Positions 28,014 to 37,714 are shown, counted from the first letter of the stretch. The stretch is 64,000 nucleotides of DNA from CAVZBT01 sp963773605 (GCA_963773605.1 CAVZBT010000016.1:69766-133765), one strand, 5' to 3'. Made by a program: numbers and translations. Notes: generated by a model not told the origin, from the sequence alone.

Positions 28014-28166
28014 GGCTCGACGCCGCTTTGGGGTCGGCGCCTAGGCACCGACCTTGCGGAGCTGCCTGCCGGTCCAGCGACACCGAGACAGCGGTGCCGA
28101 GGCACCGCACTCCATACTTTGGAGTGCGGCGGCTCGACCGTCTCGAGGCCGCTTTCCGGGGCGGCG
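28014..28166. repeat. Partial copies of the 26-bp inverted-repeat element family
   Basis: GGCTCGACGCCGCTTT (28014-28029) matches the inner part of the MITE-like end. CCGCACTCCA (28105-28114) and GGAGTGCGGCGGCTCGAC (28121-28138) are facing outer ends only six bases apart, as if two elements abut head to head. The copies are decayed relative to 16084-16235. They fill most of the 480-bp gap between tartrate dehydrogenase and the transporter. Confidence 0.5.
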
Positions 28167-28300
28167 TCCCGGCCCGCCGTCTGACCAGCTAAAATCCGAG
28201 TATAACGCGGAATGTTGTGCGCCCGGCCCGCGGAAGGATGTTAATTTGAAGTGCCCGCGCAGCCGCGGGCTGAACTCGCAACCCAGGACCGACAAGCGAC

Positions 28301-29764
28301 ATGACCCACCCAGCCCAGGCACAGCACGGCATCCGGCCCGGGCCGGAGCCCGCCCGCCGGGCCCGTGTGCCCTGGCGCGCGGTTGCGGTGGTCGCGCTCC
28401 CGCTCGCACTCTGGTGGGCCCCTCCCCCCGGCGACCTGTCGCCGGCCGCGATGCACCTGACGGCGATCTTCCTCGGCACGATCCTCGGCCTCGTGCTGCA
28501 GCCGCTGCCACAGGGGGCAGTCGTGATCACGGCGGTGTCGGCGGCCGCGCTCACGGGCACGCTGGCGCCAGCGGACGTTCTCGCCGGATTCGCCGACGCT
28601 ACCGTGTGGCTGATCGTCACGGCCTTCATCCTGGCCCGCGGTTTCATCCACACCGGTCTCGGGCGCCGCATCGCCTATCACATGGTGCGGAAATTCGGCC
28701 GCAGCACCCTTGGGCTCGGGTATGCGCTCACCGTCGCAGACCTGATCATCGCGCCGGCGACGCCGTCGAACACGGCCAGGGCGGGCGGCATCCTTTTCCC
28801 GGTCGTGAAATCCCTGGCCCTATGCCTGGGGTCGGAACCGGGCCCCACCGCGCGCCGCGCCGGGGCATTCCTGATGTTCAACGAGTTTCAGACGAACCTC
28901 GTCACGTCGGCCATGTTCCTCACGGCCGTTGCGCCCAACGCCATGATCCTGAAACTCGCGAAAGAGACTTTCGGGTACAGCATCACATGGCTCGGGTGGG
29001 GGTGGGCCGCCCTCCTCCCCGCGGTGGTGTCCCTGGTCGTCCTGCCGGGTCTGATCTACCGTTGGCTGCGCCCGGAAGTCCGCCGCGCCGACGAGGCGGC
29101 CGCGCTGGCGCTCAGGGAACTGGCCGTCATGGGGCCGATGAGCCGCGGCGAGCGACGCATGCTGGGGGTCTTCCTGTCGACCCTGGCGCTGTGGGCGACC
29201 GGGCAGTGGACAGGCATCAACGCCACGTCGGTGGCGCTGGCCGGCGTGAGCGCGCTCGTCGTGCTGAGGGTCATCGACTGGGAAGACGTCGTCCGCGAGC
29301 GCGGCGCCTGGGATGCGCTGGTCTGGTTCGGCGGTCTCGTGTCGCTCGCCGCCGGGCTGGCCAAACTCGGGGTGATCGGGCTGCTGGCGTCGACGCTCAA
29401 GGGATGGCTGGGCGGCGTACACTCGTGGGAGCTGGGGTTTGTACTCCTGGTGATCGCCTATATTTATTCCCATTACCTGATCGCCTCGATGACCGCCCAC
29501 GCGACCGCGCTGTACGTCCCACTCGCCCTTGTCGGCGTCGCCCTGGGCGCACCCCCGGCGCTGGTTCTCCTGGTGCTCGGGTTCATGAACAGCCTGAATG
29601 CCGCGATGACGACCTACGGAACCGGGCCGGCCCCGATTTACTACGGCGCCGGGTATGTCGACCAGTCGACGTGGTGGCGGCTGGGTCTGTACGTCAGCCT
29701 GGTGAACCTTGTGATCTGGCTTGGCGTTGGTGGGTTGTGGTGGAAGCTCATCGGCCTCTGGTAG
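28301..29764 (+). CDS. DASS-family (SLC13/CitT-TtdT-like) dicarboxylate transporter
   Basis: 487 residues with about 12 hydrophobic segments. APATPSNTARAGG (SNT at 156-158) is the family's first substrate/sodium-binding motif, and MTTYGTGPAPIYYG near the C-terminus corresponds to the second. DASS proteins carry di- and tricarboxylates, and E. coli TtdT and CitT are tartrate and citrate exchangers of this group. Divergence from tartrate dehydrogenase suggests tartrate or malate uptake. The ATG has only a distant AGGA (12 bases). Upstream sequence is repeat-rich. Confidence 0.86.
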   Translation: MTHPAQAQHGIRPGPEPARRARVPWRAVAVVALPLALWWAPPPGDLSPAAMHLTAIFLGTILGLVLQPLPQGAVVITAVSAAALTGTLAPADVLAGFADATVWLIVTAFILARGFIHTGLGRRIAYHMVRKFGRSTLGLGYALTVADLIIAPATPSNTARAGGILFPVVKSLALCLGSEPGPTARRAGAFLMFNEFQTNLVTSAMFLTAVAPNAMILKLAKETFGYSITWLGWGWAALLPAVVSLVVLPGLIYRWLRPEVRRADEAAALALRELAVMGPMSRGERRMLGVFLSTLALWATGQWTGINATSVALAGVSALVVLRVIDWEDVVRERGAWDALVWFGGLVSLAAGLAKLGVIGLLASTLKGWLGGVHSWELGFVLLVIAYIYSHYLIASMTAHATALYVPLALVGVALGAPPALVLLVLGFMNSLNAAMTTYGTGPAPIYYGAGYVDQSTWWRLGLYVSLVNLVIWLGVGGLWWKLIGLW

Positions 29765-29886
29765 CCAGCCTGTGAGCTTCGTCTCCGAGAACCAGGAAGC
29801 TGCGAAAAAATCACGCGGGACGCAAAGAACGGAGCGCGCCAGGCACCAAGAGCGGGGCCTCGGCGTTGTATCGGACCGGTGGCATG

Positions 29887-29907
29887 GGCCGGAGGTCGGC
29901 TCCGGCC
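29887..29907. terminator. Hairpin between convergent transporter and dehydrogenase genes
   Basis: GGCCGGAG (29887-29894) and CTCCGGCC (29900-29907) form a perfect stem with a five-base loop. Its place between two convergent stops fits a bidirectional terminator. The preceding ACGCAAAGAACG tract looks like a worn dispersed repeat. Confidence 0.5.
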
Positions 29908-29918
29908 GCACCCAGGCC

Positions 29919-31181
29919 TCAAAGACTCGAGCGAAGGTAGTCGCGCTCCTGCGCCGCCGTCCAGCCTCGGACCGCCAGAATATCTTTGGTGCTACGGTGG
30001 GGATAGACCACGGCCTTGCCGTCGATTTCCCTGGCAATGATCATGCGCAGAAAGTCGGCGGCATGCTCGAGGTCGCCGATACGCGTGATGTGGGCCGCCG
30101 TATCGATGCTTCCCGCCGCCATGAGCTCGAGCGTGTGGGCAATATCCCATGGGGACCCGCCGCTCGAACCCGTCACGTTGATCTCCCGGTAGTGTACGAT
30201 CCCGGTGTCGAGCGCGATGATGTCCTCCCCCTTTTTGAGGCCGCCGAAGAGATTCAGAACGGCGCCGCGCCCGGTGAGCTGCTGCACGGATTCGATCGCT
30301 TCCTTCGTTCCCACCGCGACGATGACGTCGTCGGCCCCCGCGTTTCCGGTCAACTCGTCCACAACCGAAGCGAGGCTTTCCGTCGCCGGGTCGAGGACCT
30401 TCAGGACGATGCCCCCGGCTGCAGCGCGGCGGCCGAACAGCCCCTGGACCTGGCGGCAGCGCGCCGCCACGCACTCGGAGACCACGATTGCGCGCGGGGC
30501 ATAGCTGAGGGCCAGGTCGACGTGCATGCGCCCCATGGCGCCTGCCCCGAGAATGACCGTCACGCCGCCCGGTTTGAGCCCGTTGGCCGATCTGCGCGGG
30601 CAGCCGCCGTCGGGCTGCACCAGGTGCATGTGGTGGTCTTGCGCCGAGATCACGCACGAAAACGGCTCGCTCATGGCAGCGTGGGCGTATGGGAAGTCCT
30701 TACCCGGGATCGGGAGAAGGCACCCCGCCTCGACCACCTCCTCGGTCACCAGGATGTATTCGGCGAGGTGTCCGGGGAGCGTGTAGCCCACCGACACCTT
30801 GTTGATGCCCCGCGCCCCATTGCGGTAGCGTTCGCGGTGGTTGACCGGGCAGTGGTCGACGGCCGGCTGAACGACGTAGCGCTCCCCGGGCCGGTAAAGG
30901 TCGCGCAGCGCCGCGCCGATTTCGACCAGGGTGACGGCGCCCTCGTCGCCCAGAATCAGGGGCCATTTCCCGACATCCCAGCCATGGATCTGCTTGTGGT
31001 CCGGACCCTGCTCGACGAGCTTGATCAGCGAGGTGCAGATCCCGGCAGCGTCCACCCGCGCCAGCAGCTGGCGCGGGCCCGGCCGCGGTGTGGGCACCCG
31101 CCTGACGGACAGGTGGTCAAATCCCACCCCGTCCAGCACCAGCGCGCGCATCATATCCGGCACTTCGTTGCTTGCAGTCAT
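29919..31181 (-). CDS. Medium-chain dehydrogenase (zinc-type alcohol/sugar dehydrogenase-like)
   Basis: 420 residues. The GroES-like N-terminal domain has DAAGICTS (C49, expected zinc ligand). The usual GHE motif reads GDE (D79-E80), so the histidine ligand is replaced by Asp. The four-cysteine structural zinc loop is not evident. The Rossmann motif VTVILGAGAMGRMHVDLA follows, then GGLKKGEDI. The family oxidises alcohols or polyols with NAD(P). ATG 31181 is preceded by GAGGG. It is not clearly in an operon; the substrate is unknown. Confidence 0.75.
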   Translation of the reverse strand: MTASNEVPDMMRALVLDGVGFDHLSVRRVPTPRPGPRQLLARVDAAGICTSLIKLVEQGPDHKQIHGWDVGKWPLILGDEGAVTLVEIGAALRDLYRPGERYVVQPAVDHCPVNHRERYRNGARGINKVSVGYTLPGHLAEYILVTEEVVEAGCLLPIPGKDFPYAHAAMSEPFSCVISAQDHHMHLVQPDGGCPRRSANGLKPGGVTVILGAGAMGRMHVDLALSYAPRAIVVSECVAARCRQVQGLFGRRAAAGGIVLKVLDPATESLASVVDELTGNAGADDVIVAVGTKEAIESVQQLTGRGAVLNLFGGLKKGEDIIALDTGIVHYREINVTGSSGGSPWDIAHTLELMAAGSIDTAAHITRIGDLEHAADFLRMIIAREIDGKAVVYPHRSTKDILAVRGWTAAQERDYLRSSL

Positions 31182-31320
31182 TGCCGTCCCTCGAGAATAG
31201 ACGCGAACAGGTTAGCACAAAAAAAGACCGCCACCGGGCCGCGTTTAGTGAATACTAGCCGAGATACATGGAGTCTTTGAGCCCTTGAGTCTTCGAGTCG
31301 GGCTTGAAGAAGGGGCAGGT

Positions 31321-32298
31321 ATGCGGAGAATGCGTGGCTGTTGGCGTGTCGCCCGTTCGGCGCTGCTGGCTGTGGCCTGTCTCTGCGGCGCCGCAGGGGC
31401 GCAGGGGCGCAAAATCCCAGTTATTCTGGACACGGATATCGGCGACGACATCGACGACACCTGGGCCCTGGCGTTGCTGCTCAACTCGCCCGAGTTCGAC
31501 CTGAAGCTGGTCACGACCGATTACGGCAACACGGAGTTTCGCGCCAGGATCGTCGCGCGCCTGCTCCAAATCGCACGCCGGACCGACGTCCCCGTCGGCA
31601 TCGGCATCAAAACGGGCGACTCGGTGGGAGCACAGGGTCCGTGGGTCAAGGACTATGACCTTGCGCGCTACCCGGGCAGGATCCAGCGCGACGGAGTGCA
31701 GGCGCTGATCGACGCCATCATGAAGTCCCCCGAACCGGTCACCCTGATCTGCATCGGACCGGTGCCCAACATCAAGGCCGCGCTCGAGCGCCAGCCGTCG
31801 ATTGCGCGCCGGGCGCGCTTCGTGGGCATGCAGGGGAGCGTGCACCGCGGCTACGACGGCGCGGCCCAACCGTCGGCCGAGTACAACGTGAAGTGCGATC
31901 CCGCTGCATTCCGCCGAGCGCTCACCTCGCCCTGGAGTGTCACGATTACGCCCCTCGATACGTGCGGCCTCGTGCGCCTCGAGGGTAACAAGTACGCGGC
32001 CGTGCGCAACTGCAGCCACCCCCTGGCGCAGGCCGTCATCGAGAACTACCGCATCTGGTGCGGCGACAAGCCACAAAGGGCCGACACGGCGAGCTCGGTG
32101 CTGTTCGACACGGTGGCGGTCTATCTGGCGTTGTCGGAAAAGATGCTCGTCATGGAGGATGTGGGGCTCAAGGTGACCGATGACGGTTTCACCGCGGTCG
32201 ACGCCAAAGGGAAGAAGACGCGCTGTGCGGTGGGCTGGAAGGACCTCCCCGGCTTCCAGTCCTTCCTGGCAACTCGCCTGTGCAACGGGCGGCCTTAA
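31321..32298 (+). CDS. Secreted nucleoside hydrolase-like protein
   Basis: 325 residues with a signal peptide (ALLAVACLCGAAGAQG). VILDTDIGDDIDDTWAL (34-50) is the aspartate-rich calcium-binding signature of inosine-uridine nucleoside hydrolases, and TLICIGPVPNIKAAL and DPAAFRRAL follow family order. The family cleaves the N-glycosidic bond of nucleosides; exported members are often linked to degradation of extracellular nucleosides or glycans. I took the ATG at 31321 (GGGGCAGG upstream) over earlier alternatives. It is a single gene. Confidence 0.85.
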   Translation: MRRMRGCWRVARSALLAVACLCGAAGAQGRKIPVILDTDIGDDIDDTWALALLLNSPEFDLKLVTTDYGNTEFRARIVARLLQIARRTDVPVGIGIKTGDSVGAQGPWVKDYDLARYPGRIQRDGVQALIDAIMKSPEPVTLICIGPVPNIKAALERQPSIARRARFVGMQGSVHRGYDGAAQPSAEYNVKCDPAAFRRALTSPWSVTITPLDTCGLVRLEGNKYAAVRNCSHPLAQAVIENYRIWCGDKPQRADTASSVLFDTVAVYLALSEKMLVMEDVGLKVTDDGFTAVDAKGKKTRCAVGWKDLPGFQSFLATRLCNGRP

Positions 32299-32431
32299 GC
32301 GGGAAGCGGGTCGTGTTTGGCCGCGCCATCGGACGGACACCATTTTCCCATGGGGTGCTGACGGCCCTCTGGCGCTCTCTTGTATTCCTGCCGTAGCTAT
32401 GGTCCACAGTGCGTGAGGCGCGGAGCAAATC

Positions 32432-33439
32432 ATGGCCAAGAAGACGGTCGTCGAAGGGCTCCCGGAATCGAATCTGGCGCGACCGACTATCTCACAAACA
32501 CCCACCCTGCTTTTTATCCTGACGGCGATAGCGATCTTCATGGCCGAAACCGGGGTCATGTTGTTTCTCGCGATCTTTCGTGAACGATTGACGGTATGGC
32601 AACATGCCCTCCTTGACGCATTGCTGCTGATCGTGGTGCTGTTTCCTCTCTTGTATCTGTTCACGTTTCGTCCGATGCGGCTGCATATCGCGGAGCTATT
32701 CCGGATTGGAAAGCAGCTGGAAGAACAGATAGCTGAGCGCCGGGAAGCTGAGGCGGCGTTGCGGCAATCTGAAAAACAGCTGCACCTGCTGTCGGCGCAG
32801 CTTCTGACAGTACAAGAAGAGGAGAGGCGACGCGTCTCGCGCGAACTGCATGAGGACCTGGGTCAGTCTCTGATTGCGCTGAAACTGCGGCTGAAGCTGC
32901 TCATTAACCGGGATCAGGCCGCTGCGCAGCATGAGTTTCGCGCCGCGTCTGAACATATCGACGACGTGGTTCGGCATATCCGACGTCTGTCGCGGGATTT
33001 GAGTCCCGCGGTTCTGGAAGATCTGGGATTCACTACTGCTGCACGCGGACTTGTTTCCAACTTCGCCAGAGACTCTGGTCTGAACACGACGGTGACCATC
33101 GACGACGTCGGCCATTTTCTCAAAGGGGCCGAGGGGATCCTCACATACCGAATCCTGCAGGAGGCTCTGGAAAACGTCGAAAACCACGCGCACGCAAGCC
33201 ATCTGTCAGTTTCCATTAAGGAAAGCGAGCACGAACTCACGCTGATCGTGGAGGACGATGGTAGCGGCTTCGATCCCAACCGTGAGGAGGATCTTGGGTT
33301 GGGCCTGGCAACGATGTATGAGCGCGCCCGGATGATGAACAGCTCTCTGGATTTGTGGAGTCAGCCCGGCACAGGGACCAGGATAACGCTCAAGATCCCC
33401 AAGTGCGGCGATACATCTGTTCGCATGGTCGATGGATAA
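32432..33439 (+). CDS. Membrane sensor histidine kinase, NarX/UhpB type (HisKA_3)
   Basis: 335 residues. Two membrane helices at about 26-48 and 58-79 have almost no periplasmic loop. A short coiled coil (IGKQLEEQIAERREAEAALR) leads to the HisKA_3 dimerisation motif ERRRVSRELHEDLGQ (H140). The HATPase domain shows LQEALENVENHAHA, VEDDGSGF and GLGLATMYERA. Such kinases normally phosphorylate NarL-type response regulators; none adjoins it, so it is an orphan. GGAG lies six bases before the ATG. Confidence 0.9.
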   Translation: MAKKTVVEGLPESNLARPTISQTPTLLFILTAIAIFMAETGVMLFLAIFRERLTVWQHALLDALLLIVVLFPLLYLFTFRPMRLHIAELFRIGKQLEEQIAERREAEAALRQSEKQLHLLSAQLLTVQEEERRRVSRELHEDLGQSLIALKLRLKLLINRDQAAAQHEFRAASEHIDDVVRHIRRLSRDLSPAVLEDLGFTTAARGLVSNFARDSGLNTTVTIDDVGHFLKGAEGILTYRILQEALENVENHAHASHLSVSIKESEHELTLIVEDDGSGFDPNREEDLGLGLATMYERARMMNSSLDLWSQPGTGTRITLKIPKCGDTSVRMVDG

Positions 33440-33529
33440 GGACAACCTGTAACTCCCTGGCTGCGAGGGCGGCTACCAGTCGTCTGGGGGCGCTCTGCGA
33501 TCTTCGCGTCTCTGCGGTTAGGCTCTTCT

Positions 33530-34327
33530 TTACGCTTTCTCCACGAACTTCAGGCAGGCCTGGCCCAGATAGATCTCGTCGCCGGGCGTGAGGCGGATGC
33601 CGCGCGGGTTGCCCCCCGGCACTTCGATCGAGCGGCCTTCGCGGAACACGCGTGTGCCGTAGCGGCTCACCTCGTCCATGATGCGGTACTCTCCTTTGTC
33701 GGCGGCGAAGAAAATCGTCGCGTGCGCGCGGCCGACCGTCGCGTTGATATCGTCGCCGTTGTCGAGGAACACGATGTCGTTTCTGCGCACGACCTGTCCC
33801 TCTTTGTCGAGCACTTCCTTGAGCCGCCCGATCTGAATGCGTTCCCTCTGGAACTGGTATGCGGGCTGCTCCGCCTCCCCTTTCACGACGGTGAACTCGA
33901 CCTGGGGTGTCGCGCGTCGTTCCGGACGCGCGCGGCGTTCGGCGCTGGAGTAGTCGATTTTGAACGGCCTTGTCCCATCGGTATCCGGATCGGGCACCCT
34001 GAAGTCGACGACTACGTCCACCCCGCGCCGCACGTCGCAGCGCAACTCGGTCAGGAGCTGCCGGATGTCGTGCGCCAGCGAGTCCTCCTCCACGAGTGCG
34101 GCGACGAGCACGTCGCGCGCCTCGCCCTCCGGCGCGAGCAAGTGCACCTCGATCCTGTCGAAAGGGAAAACCCGTTGGCCCGCGCGGCTGACGATCCGGT
34201 CTTCGACGTGCTCGAGGATCGCGCGGCGCGTCTCGAGAGGCGTCTGCGCGGCGCCCGCGCCGAACGCCTGGTCGATGCGGGTCCGAATCTTCTGCTCGGC
34301 CCTGAGCAGCTTGTCCAGGAAACTCAT
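33530..34327 (-). CDS. FhaA-like protein: DUF3662 domain plus FHA domain
   Basis: 265 residues. Residues 1-130 match DUF3662 (MSFLDKLLRAEQKIRTRIDQ, RAILEHVEDRIV). Residues about 145-263 form a forkhead-associated domain (IQIGRLKE, GRAHATIFFAADKGEYRIMD, SRYGTRV), which binds phosphothreonine peptides. Mycobacterial FhaA has the same domain pair and helps regulate peptidoglycan synthesis under PknB. Here it is the last gene of a kinase/phosphatase/RodA-PBP operon, three bases after the fusion gene's stop, with GGAG before the ATG. Confidence 0.87.
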   Translation of the reverse strand: MSFLDKLLRAEQKIRTRIDQAFGAGAAQTPLETRRAILEHVEDRIVSRAGQRVFPFDRIEVHLLAPEGEARDVLVAALVEEDSLAHDIRQLLTELRCDVRRGVDVVVDFRVPDPDTDGTRPFKIDYSSAERRARPERRATPQVEFTVVKGEAEQPAYQFQRERIQIGRLKEVLDKEGQVVRRNDIVFLDNGDDINATVGRAHATIFFAADKGEYRIMDEVSRYGTRVFREGRSIEVPGGNPRGIRLTPGDEIYLGQACLKFVEKA

Positions 34328-34330
34328 CGT

Positions 34331-37300
34331 TCACTCCCGGTCGAAAATTCCAAGTCGTTGCGCCGCGCTCGCGATGTCGGCCGCCACCGGCGCAGCCACG
34401 CGGCCGCCGTACCGGCCGTTCTCGAGGATCACGGCGAAGGCGATCTTCTTTCCCCCGGGTGCAGGCGCGCCGTACGGCGCGAACCCTATGAACCACGCGT
34501 GCGACGGCCGGTCGCGCAGCTCGGCCGTCCCGGTCTTGCCCGCAATCGGCACCGAAGCCGTCGCGGCGGAACGTCCCGTCCCCTCGGTCACCACCCCCCG
34601 CATGTATCCCGCCAGCAGGCGCGCATGTTCGGGCGGCATCACCTGTCTGCCTGCAGGCGCCTGCTCGACGGGCACCCAGCGGACCGCGTGGACCACCCCC
34701 TCCTCCGCGATGCCGGCGGCGACCCGGGCCATCTGCAGCGGCGTAGCCACCACCTGCCCCTGGCCGTAAGACGCCTGGGGGAGCGCCTCGTGCAGTTGCT
34801 TCGCGGTTTCGGGCGAGGCCGCGCGAATGCCGAACTCCCCCGACATCCTGAGCAGCCTCTCGGCGCCGACCACGTAAGTGCCGAGCTGGGCGAAATAGGC
34901 GTTGCAGGAGTGGATGATGCCCTTGGACATGTTCACGGTACCATGCGGCACCTGGTCCAGGACGTCGTCGCGAATGGGGCGCCCCCAACCCCGCACGTAA
35001 TTGCCGATGCGCCCGTCGGGAAGCTTCTTGCACTCGAAGGTCTCGTTCTCCACGTTGTCGCGCACCTGCAGCGCGGCGCTCGCGGTCACCAGCTTGAAGG
35101 AGGATCCCGGCGGATACAAGCCGTAACGCGCGCGGTCGAGCAGGCTGTCGCGGAACCCGGACACATCCGCTTCCTCGTCGCTCGTCGACAGCAAGTGGAC
35201 GGCCTCCGCCGCACCTTTCCATGGGAAGGTCACGGAGGCCAGTAGATCCCCGGTAAGGGGATCGATCACGAGCGCCGCCCCCTTTTCCACCGTGGCGCCG
35301 CGGATGTGGCGGTCAAGGATGTCCGCAACCGCTTTTTGCAGCCGGATGTCGACGGTCAGGTGAACGTCGCGGTCGCGCCGGAGAATGCGCTGCACCTGCT
35401 CGTGCGCGGGCCGGTAGCGGTAGCGCACCAGGGGGATCAGCTCGCGCAGGTCCCGGCGCAGCACCGGGTGGACCGCACCTCCCGGCGTGTCATCGACGTT
35501 GACGATGGATGCGCGGTCGTCGTATCCCTGCAGCGTGACGTTATAGTCCCGTTCGACGTAAGAGGTGTTGGGCGCGGCCCAGTTGAGCCGGGTCGGCAGG
35601 TCCCCGAGAATATGAAACGTAAGCGCCCCGAACGGGTAGCGCCGCATCGATCCCGGGGCATTCAGCGCGGCGGGGTCGACCGCGAGACGCTGGTATTCAT
35701 CCCGGTGCCGCTCCAGCTCGGCGCCTGAGCTGGCCGCCAGCGGTATGCCATTCCTGTCAAACACGGCGCCGCGGGGAATGATCTCGCTCGCCTCCACCAG
35801 GCGAGGGTTGTACGTGTAGCGCCGGTGACCGTCGGCCTGGGGGACCAGGGCGCCGGTCACCATGGTCTTCTCGGTCCCGAACACCTGGACCCGCGCGGCC
35901 TGCAGCACGACGGCGGCCGCGATCACCCCGAAGACCAGGACGGCCCAACGGACAGGCTTTCGGAAAGGATCGTGGCGTCCGTCCCCACCCGGTCGCGCCG
36001 AGATGGCCAGCAAGATCCCCAAAATAGCGAAGTTCATCACGGCCGAGGACTTCCCGTAGTTCAGGAACGGGGTGACCACTCCGGACAGCGGCACGAGTCC
36101 GAGGACGCCCCCGGAAATCAGGGCCACCTGCAGCCCAATCAGCAGCGTGAAGCCAATGCCCAGGAAAAACGTGTAGTGGCCGGGGGCAGCAAGGGAGAGC
36201 TTCAGGCCGCGGTGCAGGAGAACACCGTACAACAGGTAGATCAAGACAATCCCGAGGAACCCCAACTCCTCGCCGGCCGCGGCGAGGACCAGGTCCGTGT
36301 GGACGGCAGGCAGAGACCCGGGCTCACCCATCCCAAGCCCGGCGCCCCAGAAGCCACCCGACGAGAACGTCCACAAGGATTGAGCCAGGTGGTCGCCGCC
36401 GGGACGAACATAGTTGTCGAACGGGGACAGCCAGATGCTCACGCGCGAGACGACCGTGCGCGGAAAACTCAGCTGGTATCCCACCGCGAAGGCCGCGACG
36501 AGAACTCCCAGCCCGACTACGGCCGCCACGGCGCGGCCACGGGCGATGGCATATAGCGACAGGAACACGGCCAGGAAAACGAGCGCCGGTCCGAGGTCTT
36601 TCTGCAGGAAGAAAAACACGACGGCCATGCCCGCCGCGACCGCCACCGGGACGGCATACTTCAGGCGCGGGATGTCGAAGCCGCGCAGCCAATCCGGTAC
36701 CGCAGCCGAACGTTCCCGCGCTTCCCTGAAGAACTCCCACCGGTTCGCGAAATAGCCTGCCAGAAACAGCACCAGCAAGACTTTGATCAGCTCGACCGGT
36801 TGCACCGAGAGCGGGCCCAGCCTGAGATTCACCTTCGCATCGCTGAGGCCCGGCCCGGACCCGAACACCAGCAGGACGGCGGACGCGACGAAGCTCAGCA
36901 ACAGCGGAATATACGCGAGGCGGCGCAGCGCGCTGCGCTCGTAGTCCGGCAGGCTGCACGCCAGCAGCGCGAGACAGCCGAGGGCAACCCCGATGGCAAA
37001 ATCGGGGAACAGCAGGTCCTCCCGGAGGGGCTCGCGGAGCCGCACCATCAGGATTAAGCCCAGGCCGCTGAGCAGATGCGCCACCGGCAGGACGATCCGG
37101 TCGCCATCGAAAATCCTGTACGACCAGACGCCGTGGATCAGAAAAAATGGGATGAAGAACAGCAAACCGTAGATCACGAGCTGGCGGCGGAACTGGTCGG
37201 GGGAGCGAACCACGACCAACGGCCTCAACAGGCGCAACTGGGCGCCTGACAAAAGCGGCACCGACACGCTCTCACCCTGCCGGGCCTGTTTGCGCGCATC

Positions 37301-37714
37301 CTGCAGGCGCGCGGCGAAGAGGGACCGGCCGCGGGTCCTGCGGATCTGGTCTCCCGTGACGCGGATACCGCGCAGCTCGGCGACGCTGTGCACCGGGCGT
37401 GCGCCGAGGCGTTCGAAGATGCGGCGGGCGGCGAAGTTGCGGTCCTCCGGATCGGGTAGAAAGGAAAGCACCGGCAGCAGCTCGCCCGCGCTGCGGATCG
37501 AGTTCAGGTTGAGGGGCGGTGCCGGAAGAGCCGATTGGCTTCCGGCGACTACGGAGTTGAGCGCCCCGTAGACGAGGTACAGACCCGACAGAACGGCGAC
37601 CGAAGTCGCCAGCAGCAGGTAGAGCTCGAGCCGTCGCCCGGCTACACCGGTCCAGCCGCGCCGCGGCCCGGGGGACATGGCCCGGCCTGCGGCGGAGCTC
37701 CGTGTTATGGCCAT
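34331..37714 (-). CDS. Natural fusion of RodA-type SEDS glycosyltransferase and class B PBP
   Basis: 1,127 residues in one uninterrupted frame. A first membrane helix (about 29-50) is followed by an extra loop of about 120 residues. Residues about 175-575 are a SEDS (RodA/FtsW) polymerase: VQPVELIKVLLVLFLAGY, LQKDLGPAL, SLWTFSSGGFWGAGLG and AAGEELGFLGI. A linker helix (about 588-605) leads to a class B transpeptidase with SSFK (S871 nucleophile, K874), SCN (936-938) and KTGTAE (K1060). The SEDS domain polymerises lipid II into glycan and the PBP crosslinks it. These are normally two interacting proteins; here they are tied one to one. The gene lies between a Ser/Thr kinase and an FhaA-like gene, as rodA-pbpA do in Actinobacteria. 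Confidence 0.93.
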   Translation of the reverse strand: MAITRSSAAGRAMSPGPRRGWTGVAGRRLELYLLLATSVAVLSGLYLVYGALNSVVAGSQSALPAPPLNLNSIRSAGELLPVLSFLPDPEDRNFAARRIFERLGARPVHSVAELRGIRVTGDQIRRTRGRSLFAARLQDARKQARQGESVSVPLLSGAQLRLLRPLVVVRSPDQFRRQLVIYGLLFFIPFFLIHGVWSYRIFDGDRIVLPVAHLLSGLGLILMVRLREPLREDLLFPDFAIGVALGCLALLACSLPDYERSALRRLAYIPLLLSFVASAVLLVFGSGPGLSDAKVNLRLGPLSVQPVELIKVLLVLFLAGYFANRWEFFREARERSAAVPDWLRGFDIPRLKYAVPVAVAAGMAVVFFFLQKDLGPALVFLAVFLSLYAIARGRAVAAVVGLGVLVAAFAVGYQLSFPRTVVSRVSIWLSPFDNYVRPGGDHLAQSLWTFSSGGFWGAGLGMGEPGSLPAVHTDLVLAAAGEELGFLGIVLIYLLYGVLLHRGLKLSLAAPGHYTFFLGIGFTLLIGLQVALISGGVLGLVPLSGVVTPFLNYGKSSAVMNFAILGILLAISARPGGDGRHDPFRKPVRWAVLVFGVIAAAVVLQAARVQVFGTEKTMVTGALVPQADGHRRYTYNPRLVEASEIIPRGAVFDRNGIPLAASSGAELERHRDEYQRLAVDPAALNAPGSMRRYPFGALTFHILGDLPTRLNWAAPNTSYVERDYNVTLQGYDDRASIVNVDDTPGGAVHPVLRRDLRELIPLVRYRYRPAHEQVQRILRRDRDVHLTVDIRLQKAVADILDRHIRGATVEKGAALVIDPLTGDLLASVTFPWKGAAEAVHLLSTSDEEADVSGFRDSLLDRARYGLYPPGSSFKLVTASAALQVRDNVENETFECKKLPDGRIGNYVRGWGRPIRDDVLDQVPHGTVNMSKGIIHSCNAYFAQLGTYVVGAERLLRMSGEFGIRAASPETAKQLHEALPQASYGQGQVVATPLQMARVAAGIAEEGVVHAVRWVPVEQAPAGRQVMPPEHARLLAGYMRGVVTEGTGRSAATASVPIAGKTGTAELRDRPSHAWFIGFAPYGAPAPGGKKIAFAVILENGRYGGRVAAPVAADIASAAQRLGIFDRE

